A stretch of DNA of 64,000 nucleotides from NCBI RefSeq assembly GCF_004348895.1, contig NZ_RRZK01000027.1:84907-148906 (forward strand), read 5' to 3'. Positions 25,106 through 33,540 of this stretch are shown here, piece by piece. Made by a program: the position numbers and the translations under genes. The notes beneath the pieces are model-generated. The model ran no database searches. It was not told the origin of the DNA and was given only the letters and a program-made list of their open reading frames with translations. The stretch's first letter is position 1; every line of letters starts with the position of its first letter. Origin of the DNA: Pseudomonas vancouverensis (lineage in GTDB: Bacteria; Pseudomonadota; Gammaproteobacteria; Pseudomonadales; Pseudomonadaceae).

Positions 25106-25567
25106 TCAGTTCTTGGCCTGGCTCAGCTTGGTGTAGAGCTCGGTGGGTACTTTCTTGCCGTTGGAGGTGAACTGGTTGGTGCGGTACTTGTACACCTCGC
25201 CTTCCGACAGGAAGCCGTCGCCATTGGCGTCGATCTTCTTGAATTCCTCAGCGCCGTCCGGGGCTACCGCCAGCAATTCCTTCAGCGAAACCCGGCCGTC
25301 ATGGTCAGCGTCGGTGGCGGCGAACGAGGCGTCACCGCACTTGCCTTCACCGCATTTGCCTTCAGCCTGGGTCTTTTGCGCGCTGGCCTGGTCGGCACCG
25401 CATTTGCCTTCGCCGCACTTGCCTTCGCTGGTTTTCTCCGCGGAGGCCAGTTGGTAACCCTGAGGCAGGGCGTCAGCGGAGAACGCCGAGGAGGCGAAGT
25501 TGATACCACCGACCAGTGCAACGGCGAGCAGGCCAATACGGGTTTTGTTCGACTGCAAACGAGACAT
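25106..25567 (-). CDS. Secreted protein with four EGKCG motifs and two EF-hands (HvfA/bufferin-like)
   Basis: A 153-residue precursor. After a signal peptide (about residues 1-31, ending SSAFSA) comes a low-complexity segment with two EGKCGEGKCG blocks, four EGKCG units in all, then two EF-hand loops (DADHDGRVSLKE and DANGDGFLSEGE). EGKCG repeats are the hallmark of HvfA-type RiPP metallophore precursors, whose cysteines are converted by MNIO/DUF692 enzymes to oxazolone-thioamides that bind copper. No DUF692 or DUF2063 gene is in this window, so modification, if any, would be done by enzymes elsewhere. CGGAG seven bases before ATG 25567 sets the start. Ca2+ binding by the EF-hands is likely; metal handling is inference. 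Confidence 0.75.
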   Translation of the reverse strand: MSRLQSNKTRIGLLAVALVGGINFASSAFSADALPQGYQLASAEKTSEGKCGEGKCGADQASAQKTQAEGKCGEGKCGDASFAATDADHDGRVSLKELLAVAPDGAEEFKKIDANGDGFLSEGEVYKYRTNQFTSNGKKVPTELYTKLSQAKN

Positions 25568-25757
25568 GTTGATACTCCGGATCATGGTCGTGGCGTGACC
25601 GCTTTCGGCCGTGCCACAAGGGGTTGATAAACTGGTTTGCGAGTTGCGAGTTGCTTTGTGCATCTCGCTTTGGCAGGTCTATTTGGCCCCAGGGGTGTAT
25701 CCCGGCTGTATCCGTGAAGCGGCGGTTTTGTAGGGTTGTATGCAGATGTGGGGAGTT

Positions 25758-25773
25758 GTTACATGGCGATACA
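25758..25773 (-). promoter_or_regulatory. Direct repeat resembling an OmpR-family operator
   Basis: On the minus strand TGTATC and TGTAAC are repeated with a 10-base period about 190 bases before the EGKCG/EF-hand start. Similar TGTA-type tandem half-sites are bound by OmpR-class regulators. Further TGTAT words lie between here and the gene. Weak evidence only. Confidence 0.3.
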
Positions 25774-25838
25774 TAAAAGCCTGAGTTTTTTGCCTTGATG
25801 CCGAATCAATCCGCCATCGCCGTTCAATCAGACAGCGG

Positions 25839-26795
25839 TTAATCAGCCCTTTCCCCGGGGCGCACAAAACATTGCTCGATGACCGGCGCGCCCCACTGCT
25901 GCCCTTCCTGCTCCTGCACCAGGACAAAACCGAAGTCCTCATACAGCTTGCGGGCGGCATCCAGGCCCTTGAATGTCCACAGCCGTGTTTCGCGAAATCC
26001 GCGTTCGTCACAGAAATGGATTGCTTCGCTTATCAAGCGTCGTCCGGCACCCTTGCCACGCGCCGAGTCGTCCAGAATGAAACAGCGCAAATGCGCCTGA
26101 CCGCCCTCACCTTCACCATCGATGGCGATGGAGCCGACTATCTGTTGTCCATCCAGGGCGACCCAGACCTGGTTGTCGGGATTGTGCAAGCGCCCCATCA
26201 AGTCGGCCATGTCTGCGGCGACCAGGCTTTCGAAGGGCTGGCCGAAGTTGGAGTGCCTGGCGTAGTACTCGGCATGCATTTGCGCGATACGGCCAATGAT
26301 GCCGGGACGATATCCCCGCGCGATTTCCAGCGGCGTGACGCACGACGGTGTGCCGAGGCGATGGCTTTGCAGGGCGGCGGCGTAGTGATGGATGCCTTCA
26401 CTGGCGGCTTGTTGTTGCGCCGCTGTCAGGCACGCCAAGGCGGCGGTGACCTGCTCCGTGGCAAATGCATCGATATTGCGCAGGGTTTTCCTGCCTTTGG
26501 GCGTGAGACGCAGCGTCTTGGAGCGTGCATCGTCTTCGTTGGGAATGTCCTCAATCTCCCCCGCCTCTGTCAGCTTGCGCAGCATGCGGCTGACGGTGGA
26601 TTTTTCCAGGCCCAGAAGCTCCACCAGCTCTGCGGCGGTCAACGTTTTGCGATTACCCAGTTCTACCAGGGTGTGAACGAATGACGGCGGGTAATCGGTA
26701 GCCGCCAACGTTGCCTGCATGAACCCCAGCTCCCGGACCATGAGTCGGGATGAAGTGCGGATCTGGTTGATGAGGACGGAATGTGACGGAGTCAT
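25839..26795 (-). CDS. MarR-type regulator fused to a GNAT acetyltransferase
   Basis: A 318-residue two-domain protein. Residues about 1-140 form a MarR winged helix (LTAAELVELLGLEKSTVSRML, then the wing DARSKTLRLTPKG). Residues about 160-318 form a GNAT domain with the acetyl-CoA loop RGKGAGRRLI and the terminal KLYEDFGF motif. Such fusions are known in proteobacteria; the small molecule they sense or acetylate is usually unknown. ATG 26795 is used because the frame upstream of it runs through the promoter at 26830-26857. It is expected to control itself through the palindrome at 26828-26842. Confidence 0.88.
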   Translation of the reverse strand: MTPSHSVLINQIRTSSRLMVRELGFMQATLAATDYPPSFVHTLVELGNRKTLTAAELVELLGLEKSTVSRMLRKLTEAGEIEDIPNEDDARSKTLRLTPKGRKTLRNIDAFATEQVTAALACLTAAQQQAASEGIHHYAAALQSHRLGTPSCVTPLEIARGYRPGIIGRIAQMHAEYYARHSNFGQPFESLVAADMADLMGRLHNPDNQVWVALDGQQIVGSIAIDGEGEGGQAHLRCFILDDSARGKGAGRRLISEAIHFCDERGFRETRLWTFKGLDAARKLYEDFGFVLVQEQEGQQWGAPVIEQCFVRPGERAD

Positions 26796-26827
26796 GAGGC
26801 GGGTCTTGATTGAAAGGAGAGCATTTA

Positions 26828-26857
26828 GTTGTATAGCACAACCATTATTCAATTCAA
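26828..26857 (-). promoter_or_regulatory. Promoter with overlapping palindrome for the MarR-GNAT gene
   Basis: On the minus strand TTGAAT (26857-26852), a 16-base spacer and TATACA (26835-26830) form a good sigma-70 promoter. GTTGT-N5-ACAAC (26828-26842) overlaps the -10, as expected for MarR autorepression. This also rules out the longer frame start at 26867. Confidence 0.6.
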
Positions 26858-26893
26858 TCGAAACCACTCCCCTTCAAACGCCATGACGTTTTT

Positions 26894-26983
26894 TGTGGGA
26901 GCGAGCTTGCTCGCGATGGCGGATTAGCAGTCAACGAAGAGGGTGGATTGGATGGCCTCATCGCGAGCAAGCTCGCTCCCACA
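26894..26983. repeat. REP doublet (REPIN) of two inverted 25-nt units
   Basis: Two copies of the P. fluorescens-type REP (core tgtgggagcgagcttgctcg) lie in opposite orientation at 26894-26918 and 26959-26983, identical over 25 bases as inverted repeats with a 40-base spacer. It fills the gap between the MarR-GNAT and carbonic anhydrase genes. Confidence 0.9.
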
Positions 26984-27002
26984 GTGCTTGTACGGGACAG
27001 AT

Positions 27003-27542
27003 TTATTCCTCCCGCAGCCGCGCCGAAGGCACCACGGTGTCAACCAACCCGGTGGTCACGTCGTAGACCAGACCGGTGACGGTGAAACCACCCGGCAGGT
27101 TGGGGTTGGCTTTCAGCGCGGCGACGTCGATGGCCACGGCTTTGTAGGGGTCGTCGATTTCCAGTGCGGCCAGTGCCTCGGTGGCGACGCCCATATGTTT
27201 GGCGAGCAGTTCCGGCGCGTGGTGATAGCAACCGCTGATGCCGCATTGGGTGTGGTGCAGCACGATCAGGTTCCAGCCTTCGCCGACTGCGGCACCGCCG
27301 ACTTTCGACACCGTGCCGAGGATGACCATGGTTTCGAACAGCGCCGGGTTCACCCGGCCACCGACGTTGCGGATGATCGCCGCCTCGCCAGGTTCGAGCT
27401 TGAGCACATCCATCGGATCGACCCGCGGGTCGACGCAGCCGAGGATCAGGGTTTTCCGCGACGGAATAATCTTCAATTCGGCGGCGAAATCAGTGGCGGC
27501 GAACTCGGCGTTGCGCTGGATCAGGGTATTCAGAAAGTCCAT
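27003..27542 (-). CDS. Beta-class carbonic anhydrase
   Basis: A 179-residue zinc enzyme interconverting CO2 and bicarbonate. Zinc ligands C36 and the Asp-Arg dyad lie in LILGCVDPRVDP; the second His-x2-Cys pair lies in LHHTQCGI. The AAGGAG before ATG 27542 selects this start over two ATGs just upstream. It stands alone, divergent from a LysR gene. Confidence 0.88.
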   Translation of the reverse strand: MDFLNTLIQRNAEFAATDFAAELKIIPSRKTLILGCVDPRVDPMDVLKLEPGEAAIIRNVGGRVNPALFETMVILGTVSKVGGAAVGEGWNLIVLHHTQCGISGCYHHAPELLAKHMGVATEALAALEIDDPYKAVAIDVAALKANPNLPGGFTVTGLVYDVTTGLVDTVVPSARLREE

Positions 27543-27699
27543 GACCATCTCCTTCAAATTTTTGGGTACGCATTCAGGGGGAAAGCGATGGGTTCACTAT
27601 CTCGCCATCCACTTACCCTAGGTAGACGGCAAATCAGGCTAAGATTTATCTTCAATCAGCATTAATCCGCTGACCCCGCTCAACCCAGGTAGCGCCCAC

Positions 27700-28593
27700 A
27701 TGCCCCTCAAAGACATTGTCAGCCTGCGTCTGTATACCCGCGTTGCGCGGCTCGGCAGCTTTTCCGCGGCGGCCCGGGAAAGCGGTCTGGCGCAGTCCCA
27801 GGTGTCGCGGATGATTGCCGAGCTTGAAGCCACCTTGGGCGCACGATTGTTGTCGCGCACCACCCGGGCAGTGACGCCGACCGAGGCCGGGCTGGAATTT
27901 CTGGCGCGCATGGAGCCGATTCTCGCCGCCGTCGACGACGCGGAAAACAGTGTGCGCGAAAGCGGCGAATTGCGCGGCCTGCTGCGCATCGGCATGCCTT
28001 CGACCATGGGCATTCGCGTGGTGATTCCACGGCTCTCGGCATTTACCGAACGCCACCCGCAGTTGCACCTGGAGTTGCTCTTGGAGGACCAGTGGCAGGA
28101 CATGGTCAAGGAAGCGGTGGACATCGGCATTCGAGTCGGCCACCTGCCGGACCTTGCCGGGACTGCGCGGCAGATCGGCAGCATGCACCGGGTGATAGTG
28201 GCCTCCCCGGCCTATCTCGCCCGGCATGGCACGCCGACTATGCCGCAAGACCTGCAACAGCATCGAATCATCGGCGGCCCGGCGGGCGCCCAGGCTTCGT
28301 CATGGACATTCGAACGCGATGGCAAGGTGACGCCGGTTGCTGTTCATCCACAGTTTTCCACCAACGACACCGCCGGGGCGCTGGCGGCCGCCGCTGGCGG
28401 GCTGGGCATTACCTCGACCACTTCCTGGGCCTGTGAGCTGGAACTGGCCAGCGGCGCCTTGGTGGCGTTGCTGCCGGATTGGCAGATGGCCGACCTGCCG
28501 GTGCACGCGTACTTTCCACTGGGACGCACCACGCGCATGGCGGCGCGGGCGTTTGCCGAGTACCTGGCCGACGCCCTCGCCCGTGACGCTTAG
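27700..28593 (+). CDS. LysR-family transcriptional regulator
   Basis: A 297-residue regulator with an N-terminal helix-turn-helix (GSFSAAARESGLAQSQVSRM) and a LysR effector domain typical of the CrgA/PA-type subgroup. It is divergent from the carbonic anhydrase gene and overlaps the oppositely oriented M14 deacylase by 4 bases at the 3' ends. Target unknown; the adjacent divergent gene is the default guess. Confidence 0.9.
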   Translation: MPLKDIVSLRLYTRVARLGSFSAAARESGLAQSQVSRMIAELEATLGARLLSRTTRAVTPTEAGLEFLARMEPILAAVDDAENSVRESGELRGLLRIGMPSTMGIRVVIPRLSAFTERHPQLHLELLLEDQWQDMVKEAVDIGIRVGHLPDLAGTARQIGSMHRVIVASPAYLARHGTPTMPQDLQQHRIIGGPAGAQASSWTFERDGKVTPVAVHPQFSTNDTAGALAAAAGGLGITSTTSWACELELASGALVALLPDWQMADLPVHAYFPLGRTTRMAARAFAEYLADALARDA

Positions 28594-29606
28594 TTGGGAT
28601 CTAGCAAACCACCACTCCAGTTGCGCGACACCCGGCTGCCGGTGAACTTCGCCACGCCCATGCCCTGGGCGATCAAGCGATCGCGATAGCGGGTGACCAG
28701 GCGTCCTGACTGCTCGGCATGCAGGACGATTTCCGAGGACGGATCCCCCGGCGTCCGGAGAATCCGTGCAAAGCGCTGGCCTTCCTCGACGAAATCCCCC
28801 AGCTCTTTTTCAAAGATCAAAATGCCCGGTTGCGGCGCAATGATGGTTTCCATGTGGCCCATTTCCATCGCCTCCACCGGCCATTCCGCCGCTGCCACCG
28901 ACTCGTCGACAACGCCCTGAGTGCACAGCCAGTGGTACAGGCCGTCGGCGTCGGACTGTGCGTAACGATCGTTGACATCGCCCTGCCCGCGCAGCTCGAG
29001 GGTCGCGGCCATGCGCCGGGCGGTGGCGCCTTCGCGCAGCCAGGGCGCGATGATGGTTTCCTCGAAGGAGCCGTCGCCGCCGTCGTCCCAGATGATCGCC
29101 ACGTCCATCTTCATCGCGGCGGCCAACTCACGGCCACCAGGCCAGAAGGCGCGGTGCACGTAGAGGTACGGCAAGGCTTCGTCATCGGTGTGCAGGTCGA
29201 GCATCACATCGGCATTTGCTGCCAGCTCCACCAGCTTTTTCTGCCACTCCTGCACGTTGCTGGCAGCCCGTGTCATCGCTGCGGACTGGTCGAAGCCACG
29301 GTTGAAGTTATGCCCGGTGGCGTCGTGGAAACGGCCAAGTATCCGCCCCTGACGAAACTGGCCGATGCCCAGTGGATTGGCTTGCGGTACCACGGTCACC
29401 TGGCCCTTGAGACGCCCTGCTGCTTCGGCCGCTTGCAGGCGCGGCATCAACAGGTGCAGCACCAGCATCCCGGCGATTTCATCGGCGTGAACCCCGGCCT
29501 GCAAGTGCACGATCGGCCCGCTGCCATCGCCTTGGTAACGCCAGGCTGCGACCCGCACGGCCTCGCCGTTGTTGTTGCGAACATTGAACGAAACATCCTG
29601 CGTCAT
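28590..29606 (-). CDS. M14-type succinylglutamate desuccinylase/aspartoacylase family deacylase
   Basis: A 338-residue zinc hydrolase. The zinc-binding H-x2-E is in QAGVHADEIAG and the third ligand region in DVMLDLHTDDE. The C-terminal barrel-like part (PQPGILIFEKELGDFV) is typical of the family, which removes acyl groups from N-acyl amino acids or their derivatives. ATG 29606 is chosen; the longer frame would start inside the operator region. It is divergent from the tetR gene, with a TTGAACA/TGTTCAA palindrome between them, and probably serves the amino-acid transporter encoded nearby. Confidence 0.8.
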   Translation of the reverse strand: MTQDVSFNVRNNNGEAVRVAAWRYQGDGSGPIVHLQAGVHADEIAGMLVLHLLMPRLQAAEAAGRLKGQVTVVPQANPLGIGQFRQGRILGRFHDATGHNFNRGFDQSAAMTRAASNVQEWQKKLVELAANADVMLDLHTDDEALPYLYVHRAFWPGGRELAAAMKMDVAIIWDDGGDGSFEETIIAPWLREGATARRMAATLELRGQGDVNDRYAQSDADGLYHWLCTQGVVDESVAAAEWPVEAMEMGHMETIIAPQPGILIFEKELGDFVEEGQRFARILRTPGDPSSEIVLHAEQSGRLVTRYRDRLIAQGMGVAKFTGSRVSRNWSGGLLDPN

Positions 29607-29668
29607 TGCCCTGTCCCCCGTGATGACCGTTGAAAAACCCTGTTTTTTGTCCTTGTCGTCGCTGGTGA

Positions 29669-29684
29669 TTGAACAAGTGTTCAA
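29669..29684. promoter_or_regulatory. Palindromic operator between the M14 deacylase and tetR
   Basis: TTGAACA-AG-TGTTCAA is a perfect 7-bp inverted repeat with a 2-bp centre, midway between the divergent starts. A closely matching site lies at 35620-35635 before the transporter operon. The likely binder is the TetR protein encoded at 29725. Confidence 0.65.
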
Positions 29685-29724
29685 CTAAGCTCGATGTCGT
29701 GTAACTGCACCCAAGGACTGTCCC

Positions 29725-30360
29725 GTGACAACCATTCCCCCGAAGAACCGTCGCGCCGAAGCCGATGACCGCCGAGAAATGCTGGTGGCCGCCACCTTGC
29801 GTTGCCTGGGACGTGACGGCCACGCCGGGATTTCCGTGCGACGCATCGCCACCGAGGCCGGGGTGTCCGTGGGGCTGCTCAATCATCATTTCGGCAGCAT
29901 CGATGCGTTGATTGCCGACACCTATCACAAGCTCGCCCTCGAACTGACCACCGCCCTCAAGCACGAGATCGAACAGGCCGGCACCCCCGCGCAGAAGATG
30001 GACGCGTTTCTCGTCGGCTCGTTTTCGCCCCGGGTCATGGACCCACAACTGCTCGGGGTGTGGGTGGTGTTCTGGAGCCTGATCCGCCACTCCGAACACG
30101 TCAGCCAGTCCCACGAAAAAACCTACCGCGCCTACATCGACCTGCTCAGTCAGTTGCTTGACGAGCTGGCGGTCAGCGAGGGCTTCGTGATTCACGACAC
30201 CCGCCTTGCGGCCATCGGCCTATCGGCGATGCTCGACGGACTCTGGCTCGAGTGGTGCCTGAACCCCGAGACCTTCAGCGCCGCCAACGGTCTCCATATC
30301 TGCCGTTGTTGGATAAAGGGGCTGCGACACGGAGCATTCGGCACCGACGACGTCCTGTGA
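29725..30360 (+). CDS. TetR-family regulator (BetI-like)
   Basis: A 211-residue regulator with the TetR helix-turn-helix ISVRRIATEAGVSVGLLNHHF (about residues 35-55) and a C-terminal domain resembling BetI (WVVFWSLIRHSEHV). It is divergent from the deacylase and convergent with the DMT gene, overlapping it by 141 bases. The shared TGAAC-N4-GTTCA sites suggest it represses both the deacylase and the ABC transporter operon. Confidence 0.88.
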   Translation: MTTIPPKNRRAEADDRREMLVAATLRCLGRDGHAGISVRRIATEAGVSVGLLNHHFGSIDALIADTYHKLALELTTALKHEIEQAGTPAQKMDAFLVGSFSPRVMDPQLLGVWVVFWSLIRHSEHVSQSHEKTYRAYIDLLSQLLDELAVSEGFVIHDTRLAAIGLSAMLDGLWLEWCLNPETFSAANGLHICRCWIKGLRHGAFGTDDVL

Positions 30361-31224
30361 GGGATGCCGGCCGAAGATCATCGCCAGGGTGCCGCTGACC
30401 GCAATCAGCCCAGCGCCGATCACCAGCGAGGTGTCCATCAGCGTGCCCCAGACCAGGCTCGACAAGGCGAACGCCCAGATCAGGCCGGTGTATTCGAACG
30501 GCGCCAGCAAGGTCGCAGTGGCGCGGCGGAAACTGGCGAACAACAGGAACTGGCCGATGCCACCCACCAGCCCGGCGCCGAGCATGCCTAGCCAGGCCGG
30601 GGTTGGCGACGGTGTGTAGGTCCACGGCAATGCCACCACCATGCAAATGACGAAGACGACGTTGGTGATCAGCATCTGCTCCAACACGGAAGTCTGCTCA
30701 TCCACCTGCCGCAGCTGGATGTAAGTGAACGCCCAGCACACCGCCGCCAGCAACGTCAGCACGATGGGCAGCGGCTCGGTCATGTTGTCGGGGCGGCAGG
30801 CGATGATGACGCCGATAAACCCGACGATCAGGCTGAACCATTGCCAGCCGCTCGCCCGCTCCTTGAGGATCACTGCCGCCAGCACCGTGACCATGATCGG
30901 CGCCGAGAAATACAGGGTGGTCATCTCCGCCAGACTCAGGTCGCGAGCCGCCGTGTAGTACAGCAGCCAGGCGACGATCGACAGCAGGCCGCGCACCACC
31001 AGCAGGCGCCGACTGGGTGAATGCCAGGCGCGCTGGATCAGCCGCGAACGCCCCGCCACGACCACAGCGACAACGACGACGGCGGCGCGCCAGAACAGGA
31101 TGGTCACCACCGAATAATCGGCCACCAGCCACTTGATCACCGCGTCCTGCAACGCCAGGAACGCATAGCCCAAGGTGCACAGGCCTATGCCCTGCAGCGA
31201 CCGGTCGACCCGTGGCAACCCCAT
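30220..31224 (-). CDS. DMT-superfamily (EamA) transporter
   Basis: A 334-residue membrane protein with about ten helices in two EamA repeats (FWRAAVVVV..; EYTGLIWAFALSSLVWG). Such proteins usually export amino acids or metabolites. The start overlaps the upstream permease stop (TAATG). The transmembrane core ends near residue 288; the last 45 or so residues, antisense to the tetR 3' end, are hydrophilic and of low complexity, so the natural C-terminus may be an unusual extension. It is the last gene of the amino-acid transporter operon. Confidence 0.85.
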   Translation of the reverse strand: MGLPRVDRSLQGIGLCTLGYAFLALQDAVIKWLVADYSVVTILFWRAAVVVVAVVVAGRSRLIQRAWHSPSRRLLVVRGLLSIVAWLLYYTAARDLSLAEMTTLYFSAPIMVTVLAAVILKERASGWQWFSLIVGFIGVIIACRPDNMTEPLPIVLTLLAAVCWAFTYIQLRQVDEQTSVLEQMLITNVVFVICMVVALPWTYTPSPTPAWLGMLGAGLVGGIGQFLLFASFRRATATLLAPFEYTGLIWAFALSSLVWGTLMDTSLVIGAGLIAVSGTLAMIFGRHPSQDVVGAECSVSQPLYPTTADMETVGGAEGLGVQAPLEPESVEHRR

Positions 31225-31922
31225 TATGCGGACCTGCGCACCGGCGTCCCGCGCCGTTCAGCAAAGGCAAACAAGGCTTCGATCAGGAACGTCAGGCAAA
31301 CGTAGACGCCAGCCACCAGCAGCAGCGGCTCGTACACCTGCAAGGTTTGCGCGCGGACTACGTTGGCCGCGCCCAGCAGATCGATCACGGCGATGGTCGA
31401 GGCCAGTGCCGTGGACTTGAGCAGCATCACGGTTTCCCCGGCAAGGGTCGGTAGCAGCAGGCGCAAGGCCCGCGGCAAGCGCACCCGCAACAACGACTGG
31501 CGCGGGGTCATGCCGAAGGCGGACGCGGCTTCGATTTCGCCCTTGGGCACCGCCAGCAGACCGCCGCGAATCACTTCGCCGACATAGGCCCCCACCGACA
31601 CCACCAGGGCAAACACGATGTACCAGTAGCCGTCCCGCAGGTAGGGCCAGAGGAAGCTGCCGCGAATCAGCGGGAATTGCGCGAACAGACTGCCGAGGCC
31701 GTAGTAGAAGATGTAGATCTGGATGAGCAGCGGCGTACCGCGGGTCACGCTGGTGTAGAACAGGCTGACCTTGGCAATGAGCTTGTTTTTCGAGATGCGC
31801 GCCAGGGCCACCAGCACCGCCAGGACAAAACCGAACACCGTGGAGATCAAGAGGATTTCGACGGTGGTCAGCAACCCTCGTCCCAACAGTGCGGCGTATT
31901 CGACAATCCACGCTGGAATCAT
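31224..31922 (-). CDS. Polar amino acid ABC transporter permease (HisM/ArtM type)
   Basis: A 232-residue inner-membrane permease with the His/Glu/Gln/Arg family motifs (RGTPLLIQIYIFYYG; EAA loop IEAASAFGMTPRQSLLRVRLP). Its stop overlaps the next start; it follows the other permease by 18 bases. The two permeases form the channel for the binding protein at 32730. Confidence 0.92.
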   Translation of the reverse strand: MIPAWIVEYAALLGRGLLTTVEILLISTVFGFVLAVLVALARISKNKLIAKVSLFYTSVTRGTPLLIQIYIFYYGLGSLFAQFPLIRGSFLWPYLRDGYWYIVFALVVSVGAYVGEVIRGGLLAVPKGEIEAASAFGMTPRQSLLRVRLPRALRLLLPTLAGETVMLLKSTALASTIAVIDLLGAANVVRAQTLQVYEPLLLVAGVYVCLTFLIEALFAFAERRGTPVRRSA

Positions 31923-31940
31923 TTGGTTTTCTCTGCCGGT

Positions 31941-32654
31941 TCAGTCAACAAGAGGCATCCAGCGACGAATGCGTCGCTCCAGCCGTCCCGACATGTAGTT
32001 GGACGCCAGCGTCACCAGGTAATACAGCGCCGCGGCGGTGAGGTAGAACAACAGGTACTGACGTGTCGAACCCGCCCCTTGCTTGGCGGTGTACAACAGC
32101 TCGTTGGTGCCGACCACGCTGATCAGGGCGCTGTCCTTGATCAGGTTGATCCACAGGTTGGCCATCCCCGCCATCGCGTAGGGCGCCATGATTGGCAGCG
32201 TGACGCGACGGAACAGACCGAAGCCGTGCAGGCCGAAGGCCTTGGCCGCTTCGATCTGGCCGAAGGGAATGGCCTGGATCGCTGCACGGAAAATTTCCGA
32301 TGCATAGGCACCCTGCACCAGCCCCAGCACCAGGATCGCCGCCAGCGGGCCGCTGACGTTGACCGCGTCGTAGCCCATCGAGGCCATCAGCGAATTGAGG
32401 AGCATGGAACCGACGTAGTACAGCAGCAGGATCATCAACAACTCGGGAACTGCGCGGAACAGAGTGGTGTAGCCGCGCGCCAGTGCCGCAATCGGCTTGG
32501 GCGCGCCTAACTTGACACAGGCCACCACCAGTCCGACCGCCAGCCCGACGACGAAGGCCCCGGCCGATATCTGCAGGGTCATCCACAGTCCCTTGAGCAG
32601 CGCCGGACCCCATCCCTGTTCGCTGAAACCGATCATTTCGAACATTGCTGGCAT
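31941..32654 (-). CDS. Polar amino acid ABC transporter permease (HisQ type)
   Basis: A 237-residue permease with TTLFRAVPELLMILLLYY and the EAA loop IEAAKAFGLHGFGLFRRVTLP. TGGAG before ATG 32654 decides this start over one eight codons upstream. A REP-like hairpin separates it from the binding-protein gene, likely lowering permease relative to binding-protein expression. Confidence 0.92.
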   Translation of the reverse strand: MPAMFEMIGFSEQGWGPALLKGLWMTLQISAGAFVVGLAVGLVVACVKLGAPKPIAALARGYTTLFRAVPELLMILLLYYVGSMLLNSLMASMGYDAVNVSGPLAAILVLGLVQGAYASEIFRAAIQAIPFGQIEAAKAFGLHGFGLFRRVTLPIMAPYAMAGMANLWINLIKDSALISVVGTNELLYTAKQGAGSTRQYLLFYLTAAALYYLVTLASNYMSGRLERRIRRWMPLVD

Positions 32655-32681
32655 TTCAATCTCCAGTAAAAGCATCACCGC

Positions 32682-32715
32682 CCCCCTGTAGGAGCAAGCC
32701 CGCTCCCACAGGGGG
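32682..32715. repeat. REP-like hairpin between binding protein and permease genes
   Basis: ccccctgt..ggagc / gctcc..acaggggg forms a near-perfect stem of about 13 bp with the Pseudomonas REP core. It sits in the operon, between a highly expressed binding protein and its permease, where such elements often trap exonucleases. Confidence 0.8.
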
Positions 32716-32729
32716 TTTGCGTTCGGGTG

Positions 32730-33512
32730 TCAGAACGCCGGCTTCACATTGATACCGAAGTAGCTCTGGGACAGATCGTCGTAGTCCTTGCTCGCCAGCA
32801 GCTGTTCGATGGCGGTGTCGAGCTTGGCCTTGAGGGCGGTGTCCTCTTTACGCAGACCGGCGCCTACACCTTTGCCGAACAGCGGGTCGTAGGGCACGTT
32901 GCCGAGGAAGGCGAGGTCCTTGGCATCCGGGGTCTTGACGAAGGCGGCCATGGCGGTGCCGTCGGCCATTTGCAGGTCGATGCGGCCGGCAATCAGGTCG
33001 GCGTTCACCGAGTCCTGGGTATCGTAGTATTTGACGTTGGCAATTTTTTCGCCGTAGGCCTTCAGGTAGCTGGCGCTGACGGTCGAGTTCTGCACGCCGA
33101 TGGTCTTGCCCTTGAGGTCATCCGGGTACTTGGTGATGGTGGTGCCTTTCGGACCGACGACCGCGACAGCGGAATCGTAGTAGGCCTTGCTGAAGGCGAT
33201 CTGTTTTTCACGCTCTTCGGTCACTGACATCGATGAGAAAATCACGTCGATCTTCTTCGCCAGCAACGACGGAATGATGCCGTCCCACGCCACTTCCTTG
33301 ATCTCGCATTCGGCTTTCATTTCGCTGCACAGCTTGTGGATCAGGTCGACTTCAAAGCCCTTCCACTCACCGTTGGCCTGCTTCTCGGTGTACGGCGGAT
33401 AGGGTTCGGCGGCGACCGCGAAGCGGATCGGCTGGGCTTGCGCCGCGCTGATGCCCGCGAGCATGACGCACGCCACGCCGCCCAACCAGTTTGCCAAACG
33501 TCGATTTCCCAT
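32730..33512 (-). CDS. Periplasmic amino-acid-binding protein
   Basis: A 260-residue binding protein of the lysine/arginine/ornithine family. The signal peptide ends at ISAAQA-QPI (about residue 26). Family motifs are EPYPPYTEKQANGEWKGFEVD, DVIFSSMSVTEER and KTIGVQNSTVSASYL. It supplies the two downstream permeases and the ATPase domain of the upstream fusion protein. The amino acid bound cannot be told by eye. Confidence 0.92.
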   Translation of the reverse strand: MGNRRLANWLGGVACVMLAGISAAQAQPIRFAVAAEPYPPYTEKQANGEWKGFEVDLIHKLCSEMKAECEIKEVAWDGIIPSLLAKKIDVIFSSMSVTEEREKQIAFSKAYYDSAVAVVGPKGTTITKYPDDLKGKTIGVQNSTVSASYLKAYGEKIANVKYYDTQDSVNADLIAGRIDLQMADGTAMAAFVKTPDAKDLAFLGNVPYDPLFGKGVGAGLRKEDTALKAKLDTAIEQLLASKDYDDLSQSYFGINVKPAF

Positions 33513-33540
33513 GATTGTTCCCCGTCTTTTATTGATGTTA

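Noticed and set aside
25330..25480. Repeated EGKCG-coding DNA looked like a short CRISPR-type or tandem repeat
   Set aside because: The repeats are within a coding frame and lack unique spacers; they encode the EGKCG protein motifs.
26894..26983. REP doublet considered as a transcription terminator or phage attachment site
   Set aside because: The same core occurs at least five times in the window, so it is a dispersed REP element; there is no T-run or integrase.
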